In this document: positions 56,820 to 64,000 of the stretch, piece after piece
How the letters are laid out: each line of letters starts with the position of its first letter
Position numbering within the stretch: position 1 is the stretch's first letter
Assembly: GCA_012103255.1 (NCBI GenBank)
Contig: WLXD01000005.1
Location: 124,001-188,000 of the forward strand
DNA length: 64,000 nt
Direction of reading: 5' to 3'
Source: Acidobacteriota bacterium
GTDB lineage: Bacteria; Acidobacteriota; UBA890; WLXD01
The notes under the pieces: model-generated
Database searches by the model: none
What the model saw: only the letters and a program-made list of their open reading frames with translations
Told to the model about the DNA's origin: nothing
Position numbers and translations under genes: made by a program

Positions 56820-57761
56820 TTGAATCCCCTTCTGAATGAAGACGAACAGGCGGCCCGGGCAGCAGCTCGGACGATGGCCGCCGAGGCGTTCTCGGTAGGC
56901 GCCGCGACGCCCGAAGCTATTGGCGCTGCCGCGGCGTCCGTAACGGCCGCTGACGGTGTGCAGTCCAACCTGCACATGACGCTTGCGGTGGAAGAGATCG
57001 CTCGTGTAGCGCCGGCTGCGGGTGCTGCCGTGGGCAGTGTCGCTGCCGCTGCGCTCGTGCTCCGCGAGGCTGGACAGGAACCCAACGGCCTGGCCGTTTG
57101 CGTGGGCGGAGGCTCGGTGTCTGCCGACGAGTCTGGCGTAGCAGGGACTTCGGAGCCGGTGCCAGCGGCACAATACGCGGATCGCTTCATTGTGATCGGC
57201 GACGACGCTGTGTGGATGGCGGCCGGTGCCGCGACAAGCGCCGACCTCGACGGCTTGGCCGGATCGGGCTTGGCGCGCGTTGAAGTATCGAGCGGCGAAC
57301 AGATCGGAGGCGCAGATCTCGCGCAGTTGGGCCGCGCCGTGTTGCGACTGCAGCAGTCCGCCGTGGCCGTGGGGATCTCCGCTGCTGCCCAGGATGCGGC
57401 GCTGACAGCGATCGCTGATGCGAAGGAGTCCGGCGGCGCGCCGGATCGTTCGCAGGCGGTGCAATGGGCGCTCGCAGACATTGCGACGGAAGCAGAGGCG
57501 GCTCGTGTGGCTACATGGCATTCGGCTTGCGCCGATACCACCGACCAGGGGTCAGCGATGGCACTTGTGTTGGCGACCGACGCCGCAGCAAAGGCCGTTC
57601 GACTCGCTGCCAAGATTGGCGGCGTGGAGTCGGCGGCAGCAGGCGGCCGGATGGCTGAACTGCAGCGTGACGCCAAGCTTGTCGAACTCTTGGGTGGCGG
57701 CGCTGCTGCTCAACTTGGGACGATCGCCGACGCGCTTCTTCCTGACGTTCCTCGCGCCTGA
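56820..57761 (+). CDS. degenerate acyl-CoA dehydrogenase-like protein without catalytic Glu
   Basis: 313 residues, very Ala-rich. It looks like a shortened acyl-CoA dehydrogenase: NEDEQAARAAARTMAAE at the start, a reduced beta domain (EPVPAAQYADRFIVIG), and a C-terminal four-helix part ending RDAKLVELLGGGAAAQL. In the intact neighbour the same spot reads RDARVTTIYEGTSEIQ, so catalytic Glu363 corresponds to Gly292 here and activity is unlikely. TTG start with GGAG seven bases upstream. The intact gene follows 8 bp later, so they are co-expressed and may form a heteromer. Not a pseudogene: the frame is open and regular. Confidence 0.75.
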   Translation: MNPLLNEDEQAARAAARTMAAEAFSVGAATPEAIGAAAASVTAADGVQSNLHMTLAVEEIARVAPAAGAAVGSVAAAALVLREAGQEPNGLAVCVGGGSVSADESGVAGTSEPVPAAQYADRFIVIGDDAVWMAAGAATSADLDGLAGSGLARVEVSSGEQIGGADLAQLGRAVLRLQQSAVAVGISAAAQDAALTAIADAKESGGAPDRSQAVQWALADIATEAEAARVATWHSACADTTDQGSAMALVLATDAAAKAVRLAAKIGGVESAAAGGRMAELQRDAKLVELLGGGAAAQLGTIADALLPDVPRA

Positions 57762-57769
57762 GGCGCGGC

Positions 57770-58924
57770 GTGGACTGGAAGCTCACCGCGGATCAGTCAA
57801 TGATTCGCGAAATGGTGCGAGAGTTCGCAGACGCGGAGATCGCACCTCACGCCGCAGAATGGGATCGCCGTAAGGAATTCCCGAGCGCGACCTTCGAACA
57901 GCTTGGGGAACTCGGCCTCTTCGGCATGGTCGTGCCCGAGGAGTGGGGCGGGGCCGGACTCGACGGTACGGCGTATTGTCTCGCGCTGGAAGAGTTGGGG
58001 CGGGTCGATGCCTCGACCTGCGTCGCCATCAGCGTAACGAACTCCGTGTATTGCGCGCCGGTGAACAAGTTCGGTACGGATGCACAGAAGGATCGGTGGC
58101 TGCGCCCGTGCGCGAGCGGTCAGTGGCTGGGCGCATTCTGTCTCTCCGAACCAGATGCGGGGTCTGACGCCGCCGGACTCACGACGCGCGCGGAGCGCCG
58201 TGGTGACGACTACGTGCTCAATGGATCCAAGGCGTGGATCACCAGTGGCGAGGTGTGCGGAGCGATGCTGGTCTTCGCCGTCAGCGGCGAAGTGGCTGGC
58301 AAACCCGAGTTCAGCGCATTCATCGTGCCGCGCGAGCATGACGGGGTGGCGATCATCCATCGCGAAGAGAAGATGGGATTGCGCTCCTCGTGTACGAATC
58401 AAGTCGGCTTCGAGGACTGCGTACTGTCGTCGGACCACCTGCTCGGTAACGAAGGCGATGGCCTGAAGATCGCGCTCGACAGTCTGGATGGCGGTCGTGC
58501 TGGCATCGCGGCGCAGTCCGTCGGTATCGCACAGGGCGCGTTCGACGTCGCGCATTCGTATCTCCAGGAACGAGACGCGTTTGGGGGGCCGATCGGTCGG
58601 TTCGAGGGGCTTCGACACGAGTTGGGACGAATGGCCGCCGAGATCCGCGCCGGCCGGCTGTTGTACCTGCGCGCGGCTACTCTCCGGGATCGCGGGCTGC
58701 GGAACACGCGACAGGCGGCCATTGCCAAGCTTCACGCCAGCGAAGCGTCGAATCGAATCGCCTACCAGGCGGTTCAGATGCACGGCGGATATGGCTACGT
58801 AACTGACTACGATGTCGAACGCTTCTACCGCGACGCCCGAGTGACCACGATCTATGAGGGTACTTCTGAGATTCAGCGGCTCGTGATCGCGCGAGCTGTG
58901 CTGCAGAGCGCGACGGGCGCGTAG
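57770..58924 (+). CDS. acyl-CoA dehydrogenase, intact
   Basis: 384 residues, full length. Seen: LTADQSMIREMVREFAD, the substrate and FAD loop FCLSEPDAGSDAAG, ALDSLDGGRAGIAAQSVGIAQGA, HGGYGYVTDYDVERFYRDAR and the catalytic Glu363 in YEGTSEIQRLV. Likely short- or branched-chain specific; exact substrate unclear. GTG start 8 bp after the degenerate paralogue. Followed by a 131-bp gap with no gene seen, then trxA. Confidence 0.93.
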   Translation: MDWKLTADQSMIREMVREFADAEIAPHAAEWDRRKEFPSATFEQLGELGLFGMVVPEEWGGAGLDGTAYCLALEELGRVDASTCVAISVTNSVYCAPVNKFGTDAQKDRWLRPCASGQWLGAFCLSEPDAGSDAAGLTTRAERRGDDYVLNGSKAWITSGEVCGAMLVFAVSGEVAGKPEFSAFIVPREHDGVAIIHREEKMGLRSSCTNQVGFEDCVLSSDHLLGNEGDGLKIALDSLDGGRAGIAAQSVGIAQGAFDVAHSYLQERDAFGGPIGRFEGLRHELGRMAAEIRAGRLLYLRAATLRDRGLRNTRQAAIAKLHASEASNRIAYQAVQMHGGYGYVTDYDVERFYRDARVTTIYEGTSEIQRLVIARAVLQSATGA

Positions 58925-59055
58925 TCGACCTTCCTGCGGTATGGGATACTCGTCTGTCCGCGGGCGAAAAGGGTTCTCGACTGCGGCGAAGATCTTAAGG
59001 TGGGGACGCGCGCATAGGCGAAAGGCGTCGAGCGCGGCTTATTGAGGAGAAGGGT

Positions 59056-59394
59056 ATGAGCGATCACACAGTTGATTTGACCAGCGAGAACTTCGACACC
59101 GAGGTCTTGCAGAGCGACGTGCCGGTATTGGTGGACTTCTGGGCGGTATGGTGTGCGCCCTGCCGCATGATTGCGCCGGTGGTGGACGAGTTGGCGGAGA
59201 CCTACGACGGCAAGGTCAAGATCGGCAAGCTCAATGTCGATGAGAACGGCGATATTGCGTTCCGCTACAACGTCCGGGGTATTCCGGCACTGCTGATGTT
59301 TGGTGGCGGTCAGGTGGTGGACCAGATGGTGGGCGCGGGCTCTCGCGATCGAATCGTAGCTATGATCGACAAGGCCACATCGGCCCCCGCATAG
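59056..59394 (+). CDS. trxA: thioredoxin with CAPC active site
   Basis: 112-residue thioredoxin: [21 protein letters not shown], with active site Cys33-Ala-Pro-Cys36 instead of the common CGPC, then [25 protein letters not shown] containing the cis-Pro. No signal peptide, so cytosolic reductant for ribonucleotide reductase and others. AGGAG upstream of the ATG. The yceD gene begins two bases after its stop. Confidence 0.94.
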   Translation: MSDHTVDLTSENFDTEVLQSDVPVLVDFWAVWCAPCRMIAPVVDELAETYDGKVKIGKLNVDENGDIAFRYNVRGIPALLMFGGGQVVDQMVGAGSRDRIVAMIDKATSAPA

Positions 59395-59395
59395 C

Positions 59396-59911
59396 GTGAT
59401 TGTTCGGCCAAAGGACCTCGAACTCGGACCGCGCCGCTGGGCTGGCTCTGTTGCGGCGCCGGACCCCGCGCCCGGAGCAGGTATCGACCTGCGCGGTCCG
59501 ATCGCGTTTGGGCTCGAGGTCGAGGACCTGGGCGGACGGCTCAAGGTATCCGGGTGGTTGCACGCTATTCCACGAATCGACTGCTCCCGCTGCCTGCTTC
59601 CGACGTCCGTAATCGTTCGTCGAGAGTATGACCTGACATTCGAATCGACCGAAGCGATCGCAACTGAAGAAGAAGTCGAGCTTGACGAGGCTGATCTCGA
59701 CATCGATTATTACCCGGGTGACGGCATCGACCTGCGGCCGATCCTGGCTGAGCAGGTACTGCTCGATCTCCCGGTGAAGCCTCTTTGCGGCGAAGCATGC
59801 AAGGGGCTGTGCGCGCAGTGCGGGACGAACCTCAACGAAGAGGGTTGCGACTGCGAGGCCCCAGTGGACCCTCGCCTGTCAGCGCTCGGCGAACTACGCG
59901 ATCAGCTCTAG
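59396..59911 (+). CDS. yceD: YceD family protein (DUF177)
   Basis: 171 residues of DUF177: IDCSRCL with two Cys, an acidic middle, then CGEACKGLCAQCGTNLN and CDC, a Cys pattern suited to zinc. Homologues precede rpmF in most bacteria and are linked to 23S rRNA/large-subunit assembly. GTG start. Confidence 0.9.
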   Translation: MIVRPKDLELGPRRWAGSVAAPDPAPGAGIDLRGPIAFGLEVEDLGGRLKVSGWLHAIPRIDCSRCLLPTSVIVRREYDLTFESTEAIATEEEVELDEADLDIDYYPGDGIDLRPILAEQVLLDLPVKPLCGEACKGLCAQCGTNLNEEGCDCEAPVDPRLSALGELRDQL

Positions 59912-59937
59912 ACGCATCTCGATCAAGGATCATTCAG

Positions 59938-60123
59938 GTGGCACTTCCCAAGAGAAAACACTCCCGCGCTCGACGTGACCGTCGCCGCACCCATGACGCG
60001 TTGGCTCGTCCGGCGCAGTCGCTTTGCCCGGAATGCGGGCGGCACAAGGAACCGCACCGTGCGTGCGGACACTGCGGCCATTACAAGGGCCGCGAGGTCA
60101 CTACGGGAACCGACGACGAGTAG
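59938..60123 (+). CDS. rpmF: 50S ribosomal protein L32
   Basis: 61 residues from GTG at 59938, encoding MALPKRKHSRARRDRRRTHD, then zinc pairs CPECG and CGHCG. Shorter than any start upstream in the same frame. AAGGA lies eight bases before the start. Sits between yceD and plsX, the standard order. Confidence 0.95.
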   Translation: MALPKRKHSRARRDRRRTHDALARPAQSLCPECGRHKEPHRACGHCGHYKGREVTTGTDDE

Positions 60124-60165
60124 ACGTCGGCCTGCCTTGCACGCTCCTACGCGGTCGGAGATCCC

Positions 60166-61170
60166 ATGAAGATCGCCGTTGACGCGATGGGCGGCGACCA
60201 CGCGCCGCGCAATCCGGTTGATGGTGCCGTGCTGGCCGCGGCTCAGATCGACGCAGAGATTGTCCTGGTCGGCGACGAGGTTGCCGTCGGCGCCGAACTA
60301 GGTCGGCACGGAAACCCGTCGGGTATATCGGTCGTTCACGCCGAGGAAGTCATCGGCATGGACGAGTCCGTGGCCACCGGAGTGCGCCGAAAGCGCAAGT
60401 CGTCGATCCACGTTGGGGCCCGGCTCGTCCGCTCAGGCGACGTCGACGGTTTCGTCTCTGCCGGAAATACCGGTGCCGTCATGGCGGTCACGAAGGTAAT
60501 CGCCGGGACGCTTCAAGGTGTGGATCGTCCTGCGCTGGCAGTAGTACTGCCGACCCAGACCGGGCGAGTGATCGTGCTTGATGTCGGGGCGAACGTTGAT
60601 CCCAAGAGCCAGCACCTGGTGCAGTTTGGACTCATCGGCGATCAGCTTGCGCAGCAACTGCTTGGCGTCAGTCGACCGCGGATTGGATTGCTGTCGATTG
60701 GTGAGGAGGCGGTCAAAGGGAACGAACTCGTGCGCAGCGCCCACCGCGTGCTGGCGGAACAGTCGATCGATTTTATCGGCAACATCGAGGCGCGTGATCT
60801 CTATCGAGGCAGCGCTGACGTGGTTGTCAGTGACGGGTTTACCGGCAACATCTTGCTTAAAACAAGCGAAGCGGCCGTGGAGACTCTGCGAGTACTCATG
60901 CGCGAGGAGTTCACACGCACGGTTGCTGGGCGGCTCGGAGGGTTGTTCGCCCGAGGGGCGTTTCAGCGGCTCCGCGGTCGGGTGGACTACGAAGAGTTCG
61001 GGGGCGCGCTACTCGTGGGTGTGCGCGGATTGACGGTTATTTCACACGGGCGCTCGACGCCCCGCGCGTTGAGCAATGCAATCAAGCTCGTCGGAGACTA
61101 TGGCAGGCACGGACTCGATCATCGCGTCGAGGAAGCGCTGGCAAACCAGGTGGCCGCGCCGGCTGAATAG
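60166..61170 (+). CDS. plsX: phosphate acyltransferase PlsX
   Basis: 334 residues. Makes acyl-phosphate from acyl-ACP for phospholipid synthesis: VDAMGGDHAP, AEEVIGMDESV, SAGNTGAVMA, LDVGANVDPKSQHL, DGFTGNILLKTSE. ATG start; the next gene fabD starts 17 bp after its stop. Confidence 0.96.
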   Translation: MKIAVDAMGGDHAPRNPVDGAVLAAAQIDAEIVLVGDEVAVGAELGRHGNPSGISVVHAEEVIGMDESVATGVRRKRKSSIHVGARLVRSGDVDGFVSAGNTGAVMAVTKVIAGTLQGVDRPALAVVLPTQTGRVIVLDVGANVDPKSQHLVQFGLIGDQLAQQLLGVSRPRIGLLSIGEEAVKGNELVRSAHRVLAEQSIDFIGNIEARDLYRGSADVVVSDGFTGNILLKTSEAAVETLRVLMREEFTRTVAGRLGGLFARGAFQRLRGRVDYEEFGGALLVGVRGLTVISHGRSTPRALSNAIKLVGDYGRHGLDHRVEEALANQVAAPAE

Positions 61171-61187
61171 GCAGGGGAGTAACTCAG

Positions 61188-62120
61188 GTGAGTGTGAACA
61201 CAGGATTCGTATTCCCCGGTCAGGGGTCCCAGCACGTGGGCATGGGACAGGCGGCTGCCGCCGAGTTCCCGGAAGCAGCAGCCGCATTCGAAGAGGCAGA
61301 CGACGCTCTGGGGTTTTCTCTCTCCGCGCTGTGTTTTGGTGGGGATGAGGAAGAACTGCGTCGCACGGAGAACACCCAGCCGGCGATCCTGACCGTGAGC
61401 GTGGCGCTGCATCGCGTTCTCCAGGCACGTGGCGCGGCCGCCACCTGCATGGCGGGACATTCGCTCGGCGAATACTCGGCGCTGGTTGCGGCGGGAAGTC
61501 TTGATCTGGCGACGGCAGTTCGACTCGTTCGTGCTCGGGGCCAGTACATGCAGAGCGCCGTGCCTGAAGGGCAGGGCAGCATGGCCGCGGTCCTTGGACT
61601 CGAGGATGGTGTCGTCGAGGAGGTCTGCGCGGCGGCCGCGGAAGGTGAAGTGATTTCAGCGGCGAACTACAACGCCCCCGGCCAGGTCGTTATTGCCGGC
61701 GCCGTTGCTGCGGTGGAACGCGCGGTCGATCTTGCCAAGGAACGGGGTGCGCGCCGAGCGATGCTCTTGAACGTGTCGGCTCCGTTCCATTGTGAACTGA
61801 TGGCACCCGCCGCAGCTGAACTCGATGCACGCCTGGCCGAAGTGCAGTTCGAGGATCCCGCGGTGCCGGTGATGTGTAACGTCGACTCGGTGCCGCTGAC
61901 TCGCGCTGCGGACCTACAATCGGCCCTGCGTCGCCAGGTGACCGCACCGGTGCGGTGGGTCGCCAACCTCGCGGCGATGCTCGGTCACGGCACGGAGCAG
62001 CTGGTAGAGATCGGTCCGGGTAGGGTTCTGACCGGGCTCGCCAAACGTGCTGCGAAGGGGACCCCGGCGCTTGCGGTGCAGGGGCCGGACGACGTCGCGA
62101 GCTATATTGCCGTCGAGTAG
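61188..62120 (+). CDS. fabD: malonyl-CoA:ACP transacylase
   Basis: 310 residues. Loads malonyl onto ACP. FPGQGSQ near residue 9, nucleophile Ser92 in AGHSLGEYSAL, Gln in QPAIL, and catalytic His in APFHCELM. GTG start with GGGGAG eight bases upstream. Part of the plsX-fabD-fabG-acpP-fabF cluster. Confidence 0.96.
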   Translation: MSVNTGFVFPGQGSQHVGMGQAAAAEFPEAAAAFEEADDALGFSLSALCFGGDEEELRRTENTQPAILTVSVALHRVLQARGAAATCMAGHSLGEYSALVAAGSLDLATAVRLVRARGQYMQSAVPEGQGSMAAVLGLEDGVVEEVCAAAAEGEVISAANYNAPGQVVIAGAVAAVERAVDLAKERGARRAMLLNVSAPFHCELMAPAAAELDARLAEVQFEDPAVPVMCNVDSVPLTRAADLQSALRRQVTAPVRWVANLAAMLGHGTEQLVEIGPGRVLTGLAKRAAKGTPALAVQGPDDVASYIAVE

Positions 62121-62148
62121 ACGGAGTCTGGAACCACGGAGGGTCGAG

Positions 62149-62895
62149 GTGGGTAAGCGTCACGAGGGCAAAGTCAGTCTGATTACGGGCGCATCGCGCG
62201 GGATCGGGCGAGCCATCGCTGAACGACTGGCTGCTGAAGGCAGTGATGTGGTTCTCGCGGCTCGAACCGAGGCCGCCTGCGAGCCGGTTGCCGAAGCGGC
62301 TGCCGCGCACGGCGTCCGAACAATGAATCTCGCGCTCGACGTGGGGGACGCGGACTCCGTGAAGGCAGGCGTGAAGGCCGCGCTCGATGAGTTCGGGCAG
62401 GTGGATCACCTGATCAACAACGCCGGAATCACGCGCGATGATCTTCTGTTGCGGCTCAAGGATGACGCGTGGGATGCGGTGCTCAAGACAGACCTCACGG
62501 GCGTCTTTCTGTGTTCGCGCGCCGTGCTAAGATCGATGCTTCGCCGGCGGCAGGGCCGCATCGTTTCGATCAGTTCAGTTGTCGGTCTCATGGGCAACGC
62601 CGGCCAAACCAACTATGCTGCGGCCAAGGCCGGAGTGCACGGTTTTACCAAGGCGCTGGCGCGCGAAGTCGCGTCGCGATCCATCACTGTCAACGCGATC
62701 GCTCCTGGGTACGTCGAGTCAGACATGACAGACGGGCTAACGGACGACATCAAGCAACAGTTGCAGGAGCAGATCCCGCTCGGACGGATGGGTAGCGGCG
62801 AAGATATCGCTGGCGTTGTGAGTTTTCTGCTGTCGGACGACGCTGCTTATATGACCGGTCAGGTCTTGAGCGTCGACGGCGGTATGTATATGTAG
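62149..62895 (+). CDS. fabG: 3-oxoacyl-ACP reductase
   Basis: 248-residue short-chain dehydrogenase from GTG at 62149 (GGAGG six bases upstream): NADP motif [12 protein letters not shown], catalytic Ser142/143, Tyr156 and Lys160 in the SISSVVG-NYAAAK segment, and the C-terminal [20 protein letters not shown]. Reduces beta-ketoacyl-ACP in fatty acid elongation. Confidence 0.96.
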   Translation: MGKRHEGKVSLITGASRGIGRAIAERLAAEGSDVVLAARTEAACEPVAEAAAAHGVRTMNLALDVGDADSVKAGVKAALDEFGQVDHLINNAGITRDDLLLRLKDDAWDAVLKTDLTGVFLCSRAVLRSMLRRRQGRIVSISSVVGLMGNAGQTNYAAAKAGVHGFTKALAREVASRSITVNAIAPGYVESDMTDGLTDDIKQQLQEQIPLGRMGSGEDIAGVVSFLLSDDAAYMTGQVLSVDGGMYM

Positions 62896-62942
62896 TCACT
62901 GTTGTTCGCGCGCGGGCGCGAACTGAACTCCGGAGGAATCAA

Positions 62943-63173
62943 ATGGACGTCCAGGAACGCGTAAAGGGAATCATCGTGGAGCAGCTCGGCGTGGATGCAG
63001 CCGAGGTCACGCCAGAGGCATCGTTTATCGATGATCTCGGCGCGGATTCTCTCGACACGGTTGAGCTCGTGATGGCTTTCGAAGAGGAATTCGATATCGA
63101 GATTCCTGACGAGGTCGCCGAGAAGATCACGACCGTCAAAGACGCCTACACGCACATCACCGCGGCCGGCTAG
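62943..63173 (+). CDS. acpP: acyl carrier protein
   Basis: 76 residues, acidic, with Ser36 in [12 protein letters not shown] as the phosphopantetheine site. GGAGG seven bases before the ATG. Carries the growing acyl chain. Confidence 0.97.
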   Translation: MDVQERVKGIIVEQLGVDAAEVTPEASFIDDLGADSLDTVELVMAFEEEFDIEIPDEVAEKITTVKDAYTHITAAG

Positions 63174-63217
63174 ACGCGACCCTCGAAGTCACCGCCCTGG
63201 GCGGAGGTGAGAGCGCC

Positions 63218-64000
63218 ATGAATCGACGTGTAGTGGTCACCGGAATCGGCATGATCACGCCGGTCGGTCTCGATACCGAGACCACCTGGGCCGCGCTTCT
63301 GCGCGGTGAGAACGGCGTGGGACCCATCACGAAGTTCGACGCCACGGACTACGGGGCGCGGATCGCGGGAGAGGTGCGTGGTTTCGACCCGTTGCAATTC
63401 GTCGAAAAGCGCGACCTCAAGAAGATGGATCTGCACGTGCAGTACGCCATCGCGGCGGCGCGGAACGCCTGGGAGATGGCTGATGTCGAGGGCGCGTATG
63501 AGCCCGAACGCATCGGTACGCTGATCGGTTCCGGGATCGGCGGACTGAACATCATGCAGAAATTCCACGCCGTGCAGATCAAGCGCGGTGCGGGAAAGGT
63601 CAGTCCCTTTTTTATTCCCGGTCTGATCGTGAACCTGGCTTCGGGGTGGGTGTCGATCATCCACAACCTGAAGGGGCCCAACTCGGCCGTCTGTACCGCC
63701 TGCTCAACGGGTAACCACGCGCTCGGAGACGCCTATCGAATCATCCAACGCGGCGAAGCCGACGCCATGGTTGCGGGTGGTTCCGAAGGCGTCGTGTGTT
63801 CGCTGGCAGTGGACGGGTTCGCCGCGATGCGTGCGCTGTCGACGCGGAACGACGAGCCGGAGCGAGCGTCGCGTCCCTTCGACGCTGATCGCGATGGGTT
63901 CATCCTAGGCGAGGGCGCTGGCCTCATGGTGCTCGAGGCGGAAGAGACCGCGCTGGCACGCGGCGCAACGATCATGGCCGAGGTCGCGGGCTACGGAATG
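63218..64000 (+). CDS. fabF: beta-ketoacyl-ACP synthase II, 3' end outside window
   Basis: First 261 residues of FabF: VVVTGIGMITPVG, catalytic Cys162 in CTACSTGNHA, and GGSEGVVCSLAVDGF; the catalytic His pair lies beyond the window. ATG with GCGGAGG upstream. Last gene of the lipid cluster here. Confidence 0.95.
   Translation, partial: MNRRVVVTGIGMITPVGLDTETTWAALLRGENGVGPITKFDATDYGARIAGEVRGFDPLQFVEKRDLKKMDLHVQYAIAAARNAWEMADVEGAYEPERIGTLIGSGIGGLNIMQKFHAVQIKRGAGKVSPFFIPGLIVNLASGWVSIIHNLKGPNSAVCTACSTGNHALGDAYRIIQRGEADAMVAGGSEGVVCSLAVDGFAAMRALSTRNDEPERASRPFDADRDGFILGEGAGLMVLEAEETALARGATIMAEVAGYGM

Noticed and set aside
55940-57676. 578-codon minus-strand frame opposite rpsA, IHF and the degenerate dehydrogenase
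   Set aside because: Very Ala/Ser/Pro-rich antisense frame spanning three supported genes; no motif or ribosome site.

Overview
The window looks like chromosomal DNA of a GC-rich Gram-negative bacterium, most likely an acidobacterium (Acidobacteriota). The main clue is a secreted protein at 26796-29024 with the VWFA-related domain that is a hallmark of Acidobacteria. Supporting clues are a TolB-type propeller fused to an amidohydrolase, lipoprotein members of the sulfatase superfamily, a DUF2723 GT-C glycosyltransferase and an LVIVD-propeller/DUF305 pair. No insertion sequence, prophage, integrase or CRISPR array was seen. Genes are tightly packed, many junctions are 1-8 bp overlaps (ATGA, GTGA, TTGA, TGATG), and GTG or TTG starts are common. 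Species-level placement is not possible from reading alone.

Layout. 1-8.4 kb: end of a peptidoglycan amidase, a divergent PTPS/QueD-like protein, pgsA, a leftward PHP-dcd-pepA-DHH run, and a rightward acyl-CoA dehydrogenase/methylmalonyl-CoA epimerase pair. 20.3 kb down to 7.3 kb (leftward): a long gene run starting at a strong promoter and tRNA-Val, then infC (apparent AUC start), rpmI, rplT, pheS, pheT, a coiled-coil protein, zapA, rny, ymdB, xseA, xseB, ispA, tlyA, nadK and a propeller lipoprotein. 20.3-36.2 kb: an accessory-looking, envelope-oriented block with a BioY-like membrane protein, an M14 carboxypeptidase, superoxide dismutase, two sulfatase-superfamily lipoproteins that lack the formylglycine motif, a GT-C glycosyltransferase, the VWFA protein, the propeller-amidohydrolase, an unclassified HExxH protein and tRNA-Thr. 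36.4-42.9 kb: a short-armed SMC, the DUF305/LVIVD pair and a nucleoside phosphorylase-family protein. 42.9-56.8 kb (rightward): recG, rsmD, coaD, an aminotransferase, uvrB, uvrC, an M50 protease, scpA, scpB, a pseudouridine synthase, cmk, rpsA and an IHF/HU gene. 56.8-64 kb: a degenerate acyl-CoA dehydrogenase beside an intact one, trxA, and the conserved yceD-rpmF-plsX-fabD-fabG-acpP-fabF lipid cluster, with fabF cut by the window end.

How the genes fit together. Most of the window is housekeeping: translation, chromosome segregation (smc with scpAB), excision repair (uvrBC, recG, exonuclease VII), cell division (zapA), RNA decay (rny) and type II fatty acid synthesis. The acyl-CoA dehydrogenases and methylmalonyl-CoA epimerase point to acyl-CoA and propionyl-type carbon oxidation. 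The least explained parts are the degenerate/intact dehydrogenase pair, the HExxH protein, the sulfatase-fold/GT-C operon, the DUF305/LVIVD pair, the compact SMC, and several housekeeping-like enzymes that have lost expected catalytic or metal-binding residues.
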